In this document: positions 42,802 to 54,441 of the stretch, piece by piece
Layout: the number at the start of each line of letters is the position of its first letter
How positions within the stretch are numbered: the stretch's first letter is position 1
Assembly: GCA_030248225.1 (NCBI GenBank)
Contig: JASANE010030209.1
Coordinates: forward strand, 62,001-126,000
Direction of reading: 5' to 3'
DNA length: 64,000 bases
DNA from: Trileptium ribeirensis
Taxonomy: Eukaryota; Nematoda; Enoplea; Enoplida; Thoracostomopsidae
Made by a program: the position numbers and the translations under genes
The notes under the pieces: generated by a model
What the model was told of the DNA's origin: nothing
The model's database searches: none
The model's input: the letters and a program-made list of their open reading frames with translations, nothing else

Positions 42802-43055
42802 CAGTACTCGCCAGAAATGAGTCTTACCTTTCGAGCGAACGGAAATCGAACAGAAATTTTATTTATTTTCGAACAAACCAAATTTAAACAAATTTTATTT
42901 ATTCTCGAACAAACTTCGAGCAGCTGTCAAACTAATTAAAAAGGCGCGCCAAAATTTCGAACACGTATAGAACAAAATTCAAACAAACATTTAAAGTTAT
43001 CGAACCAATTTCGAGCAAACATCGAATGAACAGCACTCATTTCTGGCGAGTACTG
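42802..43055. mobile_element. Pogo-like terminal-repeat element, copy b (254 bp)
   Basis: Inverted ends CAGTACTCGCCAGAAATGAG / CTCATTTCTGGCGAGTACTG, followed by TA. The interior carries several TTCGAAC- and TCGAGC-type repeats. It has no coding capacity. Confidence 0.75.
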
Positions 43056-44157
43056 TAGTTGACCAACAGTTCAGAGATTTTTTCCGTTCGCTGAAGACTT
43101 GCTTTTATTTATGTTCGTAATTGTACTGTTACAAAACATCTATCGTAAGTTCTCCATCGCAGATTTCTCAAAATAAATTCATTCGTGGGTTCTTAGCAGT
43201 ATTAACATTTTAAGATGTCTTCTCATTGTAACATTCTCACGTTTTCGGCTCATGGGTTGGCGTAAAAGATACAATTTATTTTTTTTATCGCAGAAATAAG
43301 TTCAAACGGATATCGTCGTTTCCCCTGGTAGGATATTTGAAATGTTCACATTTTTTATTTCCAAAACATTTCATTTGGAGGAGATAGACTAATTTTCATT
43401 TACTTATATATTATTGTTTGCTCGGATAAAATCAGATTTATTAAAAGTGGAATTTCACTACTTTCATATATAAGCGTAATATTGAGTATGTTTAACTGTT
43501 TCAAAATTTGCTTCAATAAAAGAGCAAATATATACATTTTGTGTCGAAATCGCTTACGTATTACTGTTATTAAAATTTGCGACAGAATATTGGTATTTGG
43601 TGAAAATTTTGACAGTCTGTGTACCAACATTTTATCAGTGTCGAGACTACAGAATAGATAAGCAAAACCATTTCGAAACAAAATTGTTCGGGTCATGTTA
43701 AGTCCCTCTCTAGCGTATTGTGTCAAATTTACCCTTCGAATAATCGAAAAATTTGAGTCTCTACGCCTAAGCATGAGCTTTAGTATAAGCCTAAGGTTAG
43801 CCGGAATCACATTTTTTACATTAATTTTTGCCATGTTGTACTCCTGTCATTCCTCTTCCTTTTAGTTATCGAATGAGGAAGAATTCACATGGTCCAATTC
43901 TTGTATATTTTAATTACTACTATCATTTATGATTTCAGAATATTTTATTTGGGTCAATATTTCACTGTACTCTTGTTACCTCTGCGACAGGCAGACATTG
44001 TTAAATATTTTCAAATTTGGTTTCGAAATAAGGTGCAAAGACATTTCTTTCCTCGGCTCGAGTTGGACCTGCTTTTATCTGCATTATAATTTCAAAGAAA
44101 AAAAAATCCAATGTAAACTGCAACTATGAATGATTATACATTAAATGAGTTTACTAG
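43056..44157. other. AT-rich stretch without recognised gene
   Basis: It includes an ATG-started open frame on the minus strand (43400-43834, 144 codons, Leu/Ile-rich) with no similarity I can name. I do not call it a gene. Confidence 0.4.
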
Positions 44158-44640
44158 CTATTCGTCGTGTTGTATTAGCCATACTTTGTACTGGCTATCC
44201 AATACAATTAACTGCGAAGCTATACACAACAGTCCTGGCGAAGCATTTATGTAAGTTTTTCTAAGCAATGTTAGCTCGTAACGGGGAACTAAACGCTGTC
44301 TCGTGTTAAAAAAACTTTTCTCTAGTGTGTCCCACATCGTTTTTTCTTCAATTATTTTGACAAACCGTGATGAAGTACATAGTTTATTGACGGTGTCTGC
44401 CGTCCATGACTGTGAAGGCTTGAATCCAGTTTCCCATGCGATAAATATAACATATTGTAGTAATGACTTGTTCGAATTTAACGTACGATATTTCTCATAC
44501 AGCGTTGTCCCTCCAGTTTTTGCGACTTTTCTCCATAAATACACGAGATATCCGCAAACTAATAGGCCTATTCCATGTAGTTTTACCAGGGTTTTCCAAT
44601 TATATATAACAAGTTTTTCAACTACTTCCCAATCTGGAGT
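44158..44640 (-). CDS. Unidentified open reading region, possible terminal exon
   Basis: On the minus strand 161 codons are open from 44640 down to the stop at 44158, starting TPDWEVVEKLVIYNWKTLVK. A hydrophobic segment (GIGLLVCGYLVYLW) precedes a long mixed region rich in charged residues. It has no early Met, and just upstream on the coding strand is CTAATAAGCTTATAG, which could serve as a splice acceptor. The upstream 44641-44973 minus is open in the same register, separated by one TAG. The opposite strand is also open (44303-44944), so coding strand and reality are uncertain. I do not recognise the family. Confidence 0.3.
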   Translation of the reverse strand, partial: TPDWEVVEKLVIYNWKTLVKLHGIGLLVCGYLVYLWRKVAKTGGTTLYEKYRTLNSNKSLLQYVIFIAWETGFKPSQSWTADTVNKLCTSSRFVKIIEEKTMWDTLEKSFFNTRQRLVPRYELTLLRKTYINASPGLLCIASQLIVLDSQYKVWLIQHDE

Positions 44641-44960
44641 CTATAAGCTTATTAGTTGGCGCCAAATTTCATATTTGGTGAAAAGCGTGGGAAATGCGCC
44701 TAAATGTGTGTTTTTTGTTGCTTTTAGTGTCGGATATAGGGTTTTCTGGGCCGACAAGCTCATTGCGAGCGTCAAAAATATTGTGTGGCAAATTTTTTTC
44801 ACACTTCTGCTTCGGGGGATTGTTCTCACCACTCGAATTCTGGCTCGCAAGCGAGCTACACTAGTTGTATTCCAGAAAAGAGGTTGTTGTGTGAATACAT
44901 GTGGACCCAGGTGTTGTGACTGGCAAAAGTGTATGTGTATATAATTATATGTATTATATA

Positions 44961-45156
44961 CAGTACCCGCCAAAAATGACTGTCGCTCGCTCGCGACTCG
45001 CTCGACACTCGCTCGCGACTCGCTCGAAATAAATTTGTTCTAAAAATAGAATTTTCTATTAATTTAAATAGTTGCGAAATCTCGAGCGAGCCACTCGCTC
45101 GCGACTCGCTCGAACTCGCTCGCTCGAAATGCGACGGTCATTTTTGGCGAGTACTG
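44961..45156. mobile_element. Pogo-like terminal-repeat element, copy c, with CTCGCTCGCG inverted arrays
   Basis: 196 bp between CAGTACCCGCCAAAAATGAC and GTCATTTTTGGCGAGTACTG, flanked by TA on both sides. Inside each end are arrays of CTCGCTCGCGACTCGCTCGA-type repeats in opposite orientation, so the whole element can fold into a long hairpin around a short AT-rich centre. Confidence 0.8.
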
Positions 45157-45779
45157 TAATTTATTGTAAATTTTTGTCATAATTTAGCTCTTTGTCTATA
45201 TCTCAGTGATAACGATTGTTGTGCGTTTTATTAATATTAATATTATGGACATGCAAACATTGTAATAACGTGGAATGATGTGTATATAACAATATATAAC
45301 TATTGATAGGTGAACCACATTGGATGCGGAGGCTTTTGTTCATCTGAAGAATAATTACGAATGTATGTGTATTTTGCAAGTATAATGTTTTAGTCGTGAT
45401 GCGGAGCCATGTCATGTAAATGCAAAAATTTGTTTAATTTATTTCATTCGTTCAACTAGGAACCCTAAAAAATAGATGTGAGATCCAGACACATAATATG
45501 CATGTTTTTAAACGTTGGGGGCGGGGTTTCAAATCAACGGCTACTGATTATTGTAAACGCGAAAAATTGCACTCATTGCTAAGTTATAAAGATTTTGATA
45601 ATCAGAACGTAGCGAAACGTAGTGGAGATTGTGTGTTACAGGGGTGAAATCTTTTAAATTCCGTGTGTGAGTTTGTGATCAACCATAACTCGGGAAAAAC
45701 TTAACCGATTTTCATTATCTTGGGCTCATTCGAACCGGCACAGTCGATTACTACGATACAGCCCCGAGTGTTTTTTGAT

Positions 45780-46545
45780 TTGGGGTCCGGTTCCGGGGTC
45801 AGGGATCGAAATGTGGGTTTTTGCTCCATTTTAGTACTCTTCACGCCTTCTCCTCATGCAAGGTTATTTTTATCTTAAAAATGTTAAATGCCGATGTCTC
45901 TTTTTGTTTTTCGATTAAGGCTGCGGTTCTAGAGTTATGGAATTTGAGGTATAGTGCCCCAATGGTTCGCCGACCCAAAATTCTAAAACTTGTTGTGACG
46001 TCTTGAGTGGCTAAAAAGTTTCACTTAACGGTTTTCGGGCATGGAAAACTCATCGCCGGTGTTGGTTTTGCTCTGTGACCCATGGGTAGGGGGTATGGCG
46101 CACACAAGGTTAGGGGTCAGAGAGCAATATCAAAGGTTTTTTACCTCATTTTAGTACCATTTACGGAAGTAAGGATATTTTTATCTTAACTTTCTATTTT
46201 TTCTCTGGTTGCTTTTATTTCATGGTAAAATGACAAATGCCGATGCCTGGTTTTTGTTTTTCGATTAAGGCTCCGGTTCATAGGGTTGAGGTATGGCACC
46301 TTCTTAGTTCTTCAACCCAAAATTCGAACACTTGTTCTGACGTCCTGGGTGGCTGAAAAGTTTCACTTTTCAGTTTTCGGGCATGCGAAACTCATTGTCA
46401 GTGTTGATTTTTTTCTGCTACCCATGGGTACGAGTGTATGGTGCCCCCATGGTTCATCGACCCAAAATTCCCAATTTTATTGTGACGTATTGGGAGACTG
46501 ATAGCTTGCGCTGGGGGTTTGGTTTTCGGGAATGCGCCGGTGTTA
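45780..46545. repeat. Tandem repeat of ~320-345-bp units, ~2.3 copies
   Basis: Blocks such as CATTTTAGTAC(T/C), ATGCCGATG(T/C)C, TTTTTCGATTAAGGCT, CGACCCAAAATTC and CCCATGGGTA recur about 320-345 bp apart (for example 45828 and 46148). A partial copy sits at 51581-51665. Nature unknown; no coding signal survives. Confidence 0.7.
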
Positions 46546-46694
46546 GTTTTATTCTAACATGTGCTGTAATGTGTGATATCCACATATGGTATATCGACGT
46601 ATGCTATCGACAGCTGATTGCTGTGCAAAGGGCGTGGCTGTACCTATGCTTCACTACGTTCTGCAATCTCGATAGAATTACTAGTATATTGTAA

Positions 46695-47150
46695 ATTTGA
46701 ATGCAATTTCGTTGGATAATAAATTTTTATTTGCATTGTGAGCACATGTGCACGATAATCTGTTGCTGAATCATACAACTAAAATTCACGTTGCTATTGA
46801 AGTTCATATAAAATCGTAATCTTCTTTAGGTGGTTTCTATATTTTATAGTCGTTGAAAAGAAAATTTTAGGGTTATTTTTTCATTTTTAAAAAGCTACTT
46901 TATGCAATAATTATATTTTTAACGGTACAATATAGGAAATAAAAATATATTCCTGAAACATTAAGGATAATATGAACAATGTTTAAATTTACTGCACGAA
47001 CTTAATAATGAATGCTCAAACTTTATTGGTATTTTTTCGGATCAATTCATGTTTCCATTTCTCATAACAAAGGGGAAGTTGAAAAGGTACTAGGGAAAAT
47101 TTTGAGGAATTTGATAATTTTTAGCGTTTAAATCTAATATACCAGCTCAC
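46695..47150. other. Non-coding AT-rich stretch
   Basis: Nothing recognised. Confidence 0.5.
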
Positions 47151-47206
47151 CAATGCCAAACTACTGCATCGTCATAGGAGCCGACCTGATAACTGTGTAG
47201 GCAGCC

Positions 47207-47462
47207 CTAGGTTTGCCTGAAGAAGGATGTTAAAATATGAAACGGCGAAACCAATGGCAACTGTTCTGCTGTATGAGCGCAAAAACGTTGGAACGCATTT
47301 TGCTGGTAGTGGTAGCATGAACATAACTCGGTGAGGTAACCTGGCAGCATCTCGCAACGGACACCACACATGTGTTTCTTGCGGATGTGGCGGTTCCAAT
47401 ACGACTCGATGTACAGCAATTGGACTTCAGTGTGTGGATTTACGAAATACAGCCTGTTGACC
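47207..47462 (-). pseudogene. ISXO2-like (IS1595/Merlin group) transposase remnant
   Basis: The minus-strand translation reads VNRLYFVNPHTEVQLLYIES then YWNRHIRKKHMCGV and LPGYLTE. This follows the VNH.xNFVDP.TG.HTQ.IE..W..K...LP.YLDE pattern at the C-terminal end of ISXO2-like transposases found in animal genomes. Only this C-terminal part is recognisable. The catalytic core upstream is not visible as an open frame. Confidence 0.55.
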
Positions 47463-47791
47463 GTTTTGATAGGCTAAACAAAGCGAGCAGATGCTGCTCA
47501 CTCTTCGATATGCATCATTGACCCTGGACATACAACCGTTTAAATAGTTGGAAGCAGGGTTGCCGCGTTTCGCCTCTCGACCGCCTCCATGTACCCTACG
47601 CCCGGTATGGTGCTAGTATCCGCCATCCCGAAAACCCAGACATCAGACAGAGGACCTGGGACACTACGATGATGTTTGACCAGGAGCCATGGCTGATTTC
47701 GTCAATCTGCACAACGTGTCAGAGCCCCTGAGTCTGATAAAACGTGGCTGCAAACCTCTTAGAAATAGCTGTAGACATTGACCAGGGTCTG

Positions 47792-48155
47792 CTTTTACAC
47801 GCCACCCAGTTGCTCCGAAGTAATTTCGTAATCACCTTTAGTCCACCAGTACATTAACTGGACACAAGTTTGTAGCGTGATGTGCAAATTCCTGAAGAAC
47901 AGACCATTGGTTTCGCTTTTACACGCCACCCAGTTGCTTCAAAGTTATTTCGTAATCACCTTCGGTTCACCGGTACATTAACTGGACACAGGTTTGTAGC
48001 GTCATGTGCAAATTCCTGAAGAACAGGCCATTGGTTTTGCTTTTACACGCCACCCAGTCGCTCTGAAGTAATTTCGTAATCACCTTCGGTTCACCGGTAC
48101 ATTAACTGGACACAGGTTTGTAGAGTGAAGTGCAAATCCTTGAAGAACAAGCCTG
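47792..48155. repeat. Three tandem copies of a 124-bp unit
   Basis: Units start at 47792, 47916 and 48040 (CTTTTACACGCCACCCAGT...) with about 90% identity. They lie 3' of the ISXO2-like remnant in + coordinates and might be subterminal repeats of the same element, which is inference. Confidence 0.92.
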
Positions 48156-48159
48156 ACCG

Positions 48160-49670
48160 GGTTGTTTTTATATGGCGCAGCCTTAGTTACTGCCAGACGT
48201 AGTGCTTTTTCACTGTCTTGTACTTCGGCCGAGTCATTGGGGTGTTGCAGTAGCATTCCTTCGTTGTCGCCAAAAGTTGTGGTCCTTGGAAGAAGTTTGG
48301 TATATGGCTATAATTACTGTAGCGGTTCCATTGAAGTATTGTTGGTGTACATGTTGTTGTCGTGGAACTTAAAATTGGCTCAGGAACCTCTATCCATCGC
48401 ATAAAACGTTTTAAGCCGGACCCTAAAAGCCGCATAAAACGTTTTGGATAAAGTAACTTAGCGCACACCACGGCTTGAAATTTTGTTACGTATATACATC
48501 ACATTGAATTAGGCTAATTTCCTCAAAGCACATTGTGTGGTCAGATTTGTGATTTTTATACTTAATAATACATTTTACTTGAAATTTCAATTAAAGATTT
48601 GTGACTTTTTAACGTTTATAAAAAACCCTAACATACGTGTTCATGCACTATTATATAATACAGTCATACATAATATTTATATAATGTATAGTATTTTGTA
48701 ATACTGACGCGCGTCGAACACAAATCGCAAATCATGGCGTTAGTGTTGTTATGGCGGCGTAAAAAAACAGTCGCGTACTCAAACACTTCTTACACTTTAC
48801 TGCACTTTATAATGTAATTCTTTTTCACTTCGCAGTAAACTTTTCTACATTCGTTGTGTATTCGTTTTATGGAGTATATAGTTTTTTTGTTCGTATGTTT
48901 TATTATTTGATTACCTTTATCAAGCGGGTTTTGATATAGTGCTGGGCCGTGAGTTTCTAAGAGCGTGAGCCATAGACGAGGTTATAGCAATAAAATTAGA
49001 ATCAATATAATGCTTTTTACGATTATATCGGGAACACGATAATAACAGAGATGAATAAAACTTTTAGGACACCCACGTTTGAACCATTCATATCTGATTC
49101 ACATTTTTATTCACATTAGTTGTAAAATTTTGAAGCAAGTATATAGTTTTTAATGTGAAGCTGCATTACGAGATGCGCTCGCTCTATCTTTCAAGAATGA
49201 CTTCCAGATCTTATGTTTGTAGGGCTTACATGGCTTAAAGTTTTTTCCCTATGGCGGAATGCTTCAAGTAATGGCATACAAGTGGCCAGTTGATTTAATA
49301 TCACTACGAGAGACCTATAGAAATGCCTAGCGTTCTCAAAATTCAGGTTATTGCATTGCACAATGTTACGGGGTTGGAACAGGTAATTTTGGATACAAAA
49401 CAAATGTTTTTTTCGCTGTGTAACAACTGTCCTTGAAGACCTAATCTGTTTTCGAACCGCCTGTTCATTTTTCGGTTCGGCCATTTTATTCTTAGATTCG
49501 TAATTTACTGTCATGAATTGTTGGGCGTAGCCATAGCTAGGAATCGATATATTTGACTTAATGTATCTGCTCTTTTATACAACAGTTTCGTGACGTCCCC
49601 GTGAATAAGATAGCTAATGATTGAAGTAAGTCCTTCAAGAACGATTAGAGGTAAATTAGCAGCAGTTTAG
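48160..49670. other. Non-coding stretch
   Basis: No recognised coding region. Matching inverted 11-bp sequences CATGAATTGT / ACAATTCATG lie near 49513 and 49673 and bound a 160-bp segment at the broken end of the BEL gag; their meaning is unknown. Confidence 0.4.
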
Positions 49671-49677
49671 TTACAAT

Positions 49678-50754
49678 TCATGAAAGTTTTGCTTTTTTAT
49701 CTCTGTTATGTGTATCAGGTAGAATGAAAAGCTCCTCCGCATCGTTCGCATCGGTTTCGTTTACGGAGCTGAACGATTCTGTCTGCAGCAGTTTTGTAGA
49801 TAGGACATTCCGAGTTGAAGTGCTCTCCATCGCATAAGTAACAGCCTGTTTGGGACAATCGTTAGTTTGTGCAGTTTTTGAAATTGTTGCCAAGGCTGAT
49901 GTGGCCTGACTGAGAGTCTCGAATTTAGTTGACAAAGGATTCATCTGTTTCATGCTGCGATCAGAAGAGGATTCAGTCTTCGGATTCGATGGTGTAACCA
50001 ATGGCAAGTTCGCGAGTTGCTTCTCAAGCTTCTCTGAATCAGTAATGTATTGAAGAATTCCTTTGCGAATATCGGACACCTTTGAATCTTCAGTGATCCC
50101 GTAATGGCGCGCGAGGTCGCGTAGCACTATACCAGGAAATTTGCTCAAAAGATCTAGAGTCAGAGATGTGTTGGCGTCGAGCGGTAGACCAGCCACTTCA
50201 AGTTGCCGCAGCAATCCTTCGCAATCGTTGTACGTATGTCGTATTTGAGCCATTGATCGATTACTGCATGGAATCTGCTTGAGCGAGCTGTACAGCTGAC
50301 TGATTTTTGAACCTTGAGTTGTTTCGAATCGTTGCTTGAGCAGCTGAACCGCAATAGCATAGTTTGAGTCGTTGACTGCCAAGCCTCGTAACGTTGCCGT
50401 TGCAGTTCCTTGCAGCTGAGCAAGCAGGTACGAAAATTTTTCGGTTCTAGTGAAATCTTGTTTACCGACGTTGGCTTCGAAAATTGACCAAAATTGATCT
50501 GAATCTAGCGCGTCCTTTCCATCAAAGACTGGAAGCTGTAGCTTCGGAATCTTCGTGTGTGGCTTTGCACTTTTCGTATTGGTGGCCGACCAGTTCTGTT
50601 CTTCAGCTTTCAAGCGCTTCTCGATCGATTTCTGTCGGCTCTGCAAGTCGCAAACAAGATCAGATGCTGTTTCAACCAGATGCAGATAACCATCAGGTGA
50701 ATCGACTGCCAACTTCTGGTAGAACGCTTCTTCACTCTCTCGATCAGCCGCCAC
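49678..50754 (-). pseudogene. BEL/Pao Gag, nearly intact, separated from pol
   Basis: 358 codons with an N-terminal coiled region, then IPKLQLPVFDGKDALDSDQF, a DUF1759-type Gag, and a helical part (HTYNDCEGLLRQLEVAGLPL). It overlaps an upstream minus frame (50610-50981: MKVRSPSGTLRQGIAPKKPA) that probably holds the real start but lies in a different register, so a frameshift sits near 50750. No zinc knuckle remains; the frame ends in HNRDKKAKLS. Confidence 0.85.
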
Positions 50755-51016
50755 TTCAATAGTGTCGATGATGTTCCGAAACTGAAAGTCAACTTCGTGG
50801 TAGAATCGCTGAGCTTGTCGATTGAAGAATTCAACCTTTCGAATAGTCGCTCAAGCTCTTCTCGTTCCAATGGAACCGCTTGCTGTAGAACTTCTCTCGC
50901 AGCATGAATCCGCTTGATGAAGGCTGGTTTCTTTGGAGCGATACCTTGTCGCAAAGTTCCACTCGGTGATCGGACCTTCACGGAAATAGTGAACGTTCAC
51001 TTATTGGCAACAAACT

Positions 51017-51034
51017 ATCCTACTCAGTGCGCCA
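51017..51034 (-). other. Primer-binding site of the 5'-half BEL element
   Basis: On the minus strand TGGCGCACTGAGTAGGAT starts two bases after the putative LTR end. It complements a tRNA 3' end ...CTACTCAGTGCGCCA, close to the tRNA-Ser-like site of the other minus-strand BEL. Confidence 0.6.
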
Positions 51035-51036
51035 GT

Positions 51037-51580
51037 TGTTGCGGAGCCTGAATATTCAACCAAACAACAAAAGATATGGCACACTAACGTGTATAATGTC
51101 CAATCCCGCAGGAAACGCACGGAAGGTTCGTTGAATACTCGTCCGCACTAGTCCAACAAAACTGCTGACCGCCAGCATTCGATATTTCGCAGGATATCCT
51201 GTGGAGTCGATAATGAAGCAATGTTCGCTCTTGTACCAATAGACCGCTTCGATGAGTCAAAACAGAATAATGATGTGTTCGATGATGTGTTCACTTCGGA
51301 TCGTAATTTAGGATTAAAGAAAAGGATTGGCAATCAAATCGTATAATTAGTAAATCTGACTGCAATACCAACGCGAACATCAGCATCTGGTGACCGCAGA
51401 TACTTAGAAATCTCACCGTAAAATGGTGGCGGTCAGCAGATGCTAAATGCATTGGGTATAGCTGTGTTTGACTTCGTATTGTTTTCGATTCATTGCTGTT
51501 GATCCGGCAATCCTGAAACAATACGACAGCAGCAGCACCGGCAAGAGAAATGTAGAATCGTAGGGCTGCAACTTCGTGAC
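51037..51580 (-). repeat. Putative BEL LTR (solo 5' LTR)
   Basis: In + orientation it starts TGTTGCGGAGCC and ends ACTTCGTGACA, giving TG...CA ends. Its position next to a primer-binding site supports the lower boundary. The upper boundary is chosen from TG/CA ends and the start of unrelated repeat DNA. Confidence 0.45.
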
Positions 51581-51748
51581 AGGGGGTATGGCGCCCCATG
51601 GTTCGGGGTCAGAGGTCAAAAGGATTTTTAGTACCCTTCACGGAAGCAAGGTTATTCATATGTTAACTTTCGAATTTTTTCCTCTGATTTTCATTTTCAT
51701 TTGTATTGACATATCTAAATTTACAGCACGGCACTTTTCGCATTTCGT

Positions 51749-52303
51749 TCACTCTGGTCTCGACAAAACAGACAATGGCTTCGCCATGTTAAGCCAGTGA
51801 ATGACACACATCGAATCTCTAAATACAGTTATTGATACGACAAATGAAGAGCACAATGATTTTCGCACAAAGCATGCGGCTCTGACAGCAATGAAAGCTC
51901 CCATGAGCTCCAACCGAGGTAAAGTAATTATCGAGTTCGACCGTTTTTGGGGTGCTAGTCCGCTTCTCGAAAACACTAGGTGGCTTTCCCATCGTTGGTC
52001 GATTTTTTGTCGAATATACACAGTGGAAGCATAGACCATATGCGACGCATCACTAAATACGATTATTTCTATGAAGCTGCTCTAGTGTATTGTGCTTCGC
52101 CAAGGTAACCCTGGTATCGATACCAGACTTATAATGCTTCTTAGCTCTTCGTTAATATCGCGTGCTTCGTAATGCCGGCTCGTACTTATTAAGGCATCCC
52201 AGCCTTGATCGTCTGCCCATACCTTCTGTAGCAATAAGTTCCCACGAACGGTAACCGGCTGAAAAAGACCTAACGGATCGAAGACAGATGCAACTATCTG
52301 CAA
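51749..52303 (-). pseudogene. BEL Pao-region and RNase H remnant
   Basis: VASVFDPLGLFQPVTVRGNL (52303 downward) is the Pao-specific region after the reverse transcriptase. ITLPRLELMGAFIAVRAACF and FRDSMCVIHWL belong to RNase H. Frame breaks separate them. Confidence 0.8.
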
Positions 52304-52642
52304 TATAACCAGCTTCGTTTCAATAACATTGTCAACGTAAACATCTGCAATATAACCAGCTTCGCAACTATCTGCAATATAACCAGCTTCGTTTCAATAA
52401 CATTGTCAACGTAAACATCTGCAATATAACCAGCTTCGCAACTATCTGCAATATAACCAGCTTCGTTTCAATAACATTGTCAACGTAAACATCTGCAATA
52501 TAACCAGCTTCGCAACTATCTGCAATATAACCAGCTTCGTTTCAATAACATTGTCAACGTAAACATCCGCAATATAACCAGCTTCGCAACTATCTGCAAT
52601 ATAACCAGCTTCGTTTCAATAACATTGTCAACGTAAACATTG
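52291..52642. repeat. 74-bp tandem repeat, ~4.7 copies, at the RT active-site motif
   Basis: Units start at 52291, 52365, 52439, 52513 and 52587. Each contains CAACTATCTGCAATATAACC and TTTCAATAACATTGTCAACG; the latter is the minus-strand code for (N)VDNVIET, the reverse transcriptase motif. Because 74 is not a multiple of three, each copy changes frame. Units are almost identical, so the expansion is recent. Confidence 0.95.
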
Positions 52643-53330
52643 TCTTTGATAATATTTGCGACCCAATGATCGTAACGCTTCAAATGATACTGAATTACAG
52701 CGGAGAGAATAAATGGAATGCATATTATACCAAAAGGTATTCGACAAAAGCGGTAGTGGACGACGTTGGAATTAGTAGTAGGCAATTTCAAATATTTCAC
52801 ATACAGAAAACGAGTAAGATCCCGATCTGATTCGTTCAAGCCAACCTGGAGAAAGGCTTTCTCCACATCTGCTACCACCGCGACAGCTTGAAGACGGAAA
52901 CGTATCAACACAGAACACAAATCAGGCAGTAGCACAGGGCCACAATAAAGGCATTCGTTTAGAGAGGGATCGTCTTTTCGCACCTTGGAATATATATATG
53001 CCATATACAATTCGTACCTTAGTCGTACTACTGCTGAGTTGCACCACTGGATGATGCGGTAAATAATGCACAAGATTACAAGCAGTGGAATGGAATACGT
53101 CTGCTGGCGACACCTCTTCGATAACTCCGCTAGCTAACTGTTCGCGTATGAACTCTTGATATTGAGTTGGCACTATGTCGCTCATGGTTTGCAGTTTTTT
53201 TCAGTTGTGACGCAAGTCGGCCTAGAGCGAGCCTCTCATTGCGGGGCAACTGTACAATACTAGGTTTACGCGGAAAATTGGCAGCATAGCAACCACCCTG
53301 ATAACGTATAGTATCAGCAAACTGACGCAT
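52643..53330 (-). pseudogene. BEL reverse transcriptase remnant
   Basis: In order from 53330 down: YQGGCYAANFPRKPSI..LPRNERLALGRL, VHYLPHHPVVQ..STTKVRIVY, DPSLNECLYCGPVLLPDLCS, VVADVEKAFLQVGLNESDRD and DNVYVDNVIET. The Asn in YVDN matches the intact BEL of this window. At least one frameshift occurs near 53000, with possible extra sequence there. Confidence 0.85.
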
Positions 53331-53796
53331 AGCCTCATCGTCATCGCTTATCGTCGGGTCGTCTGTAATTCATGCAGTTTCGAGTTTCCAAAATTCATCG
53401 ATGTCCGGACTTTTCTTGACAGACTGCGTTAGAGTAGACGCTAAACCGCTGTATGACTAAATGTTGCTAGTTGTCCCCGTGAAACAAAACATCACAAAAC
53501 TGACACTGCCGGATGTCGGACTACTTTCCGTCGCTCCGCCAATTAAATAACCTAAGCTTGACTGAATCATGTTCAACCGACGTCGATTATAACCCCGCAA
53601 AAAATTCCCAAAAGTAGTCTAATCCTATGAGTATGTTAATGGTATCTTCGCGCGATTCGAAATCATCAGCTAGTTCGTTTTTGATCGAGCAGATAGTGGC
53701 CACGTTTTGTCGTGGAAGCGGACCGGCTGTGATGGGACACTTCGTGATCAACGGTACGGTTTGCGCATCAAGACTACGTAAGTTGCTGTCACGTTC

Positions 53797-54441
53797 TTAG
53801 ATGGCAAACGTTACAGTGTGTGATCGGAAGTGACCGCTCAGAACCGAAAACGGCGACGTGAAACCATCGCTTGTTCGATGGTTGTAAATGAAGCTCAGCC
53901 GCAGTTGATTCGGTAATGAATGTTCAATGACTTCCAGTGTCAAAAGTCGTACCGCGACTTTTTTGCCCGTACTAGTATTGACTGCAGTAGTTCTTGCATT
54001 CAATAGTACTGCTTCCTGATGACAATTCAAAAAACGGAACAGATTTTAGCTGTTTCGCCGCGTCAAACGAAGCTTGGGTCCCAATCACCGACTGGTCCCA
54101 CACTAAACTTGGCATTGCGGTCATATTATTATCGGGTGTCAACTTTGGAATAGACACATTTCCAAATTTGACGGGGCACAAAGCGACGGATCTTTGCCAG
54201 CCGCTTTACACTGATAGCAGCGAAGCTGTGAAAGTGTCGTTAGGCACTTTGCTAATGTGTGGCCGTTACCGAAACAGCGAAAGCATTGTGACAACTCTCT
54301 CAAGCGTGCAAGACGGTTCTTCACAGATTTGTATGTATTTCGGGCATTTGGCATTGTAGTGTCGCTCGCCGCGGAATACACACCATCGGACAGGTGTTTA
54401 TGCTGCTCCAGTAATGCCCTGCTTTGCGGAAAATGTGGCAA
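53797..54441 (-). pseudogene. BEL zinc knuckle and protease remnant
   Basis: CFRCFGNGHTLAKC (CCHC type) and CYQCKAAGKDPSLC are visible in 54139-54441. The DUF1758-type protease start (EAVLLNARTTAVN) lies in 53797-54030. Breaks between the frames show decay. Confidence 0.65.

Larger units (their letters stand above)
49678..51580 (-). mobile_element. 5' half of a BEL/Pao element: LTR plus gag, pol deleted
   Basis: On the minus strand a putative LTR (51580 to 51037) is followed by a primer-binding site and a gag gene ending at 49678. Protease, reverse transcriptase and integrase are missing and no second LTR is seen. The LTR's upstream edge abuts a fragment of the 45.8-kb tandem repeat family. 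Confidence 0.75.

Noticed and set aside
43400..43834. A 144-codon minus-strand gene
   Set aside because: The composition is AT-rich Leu/Ile/Asn, there is no recognisable motif, and it sits in featureless AT-rich DNA.
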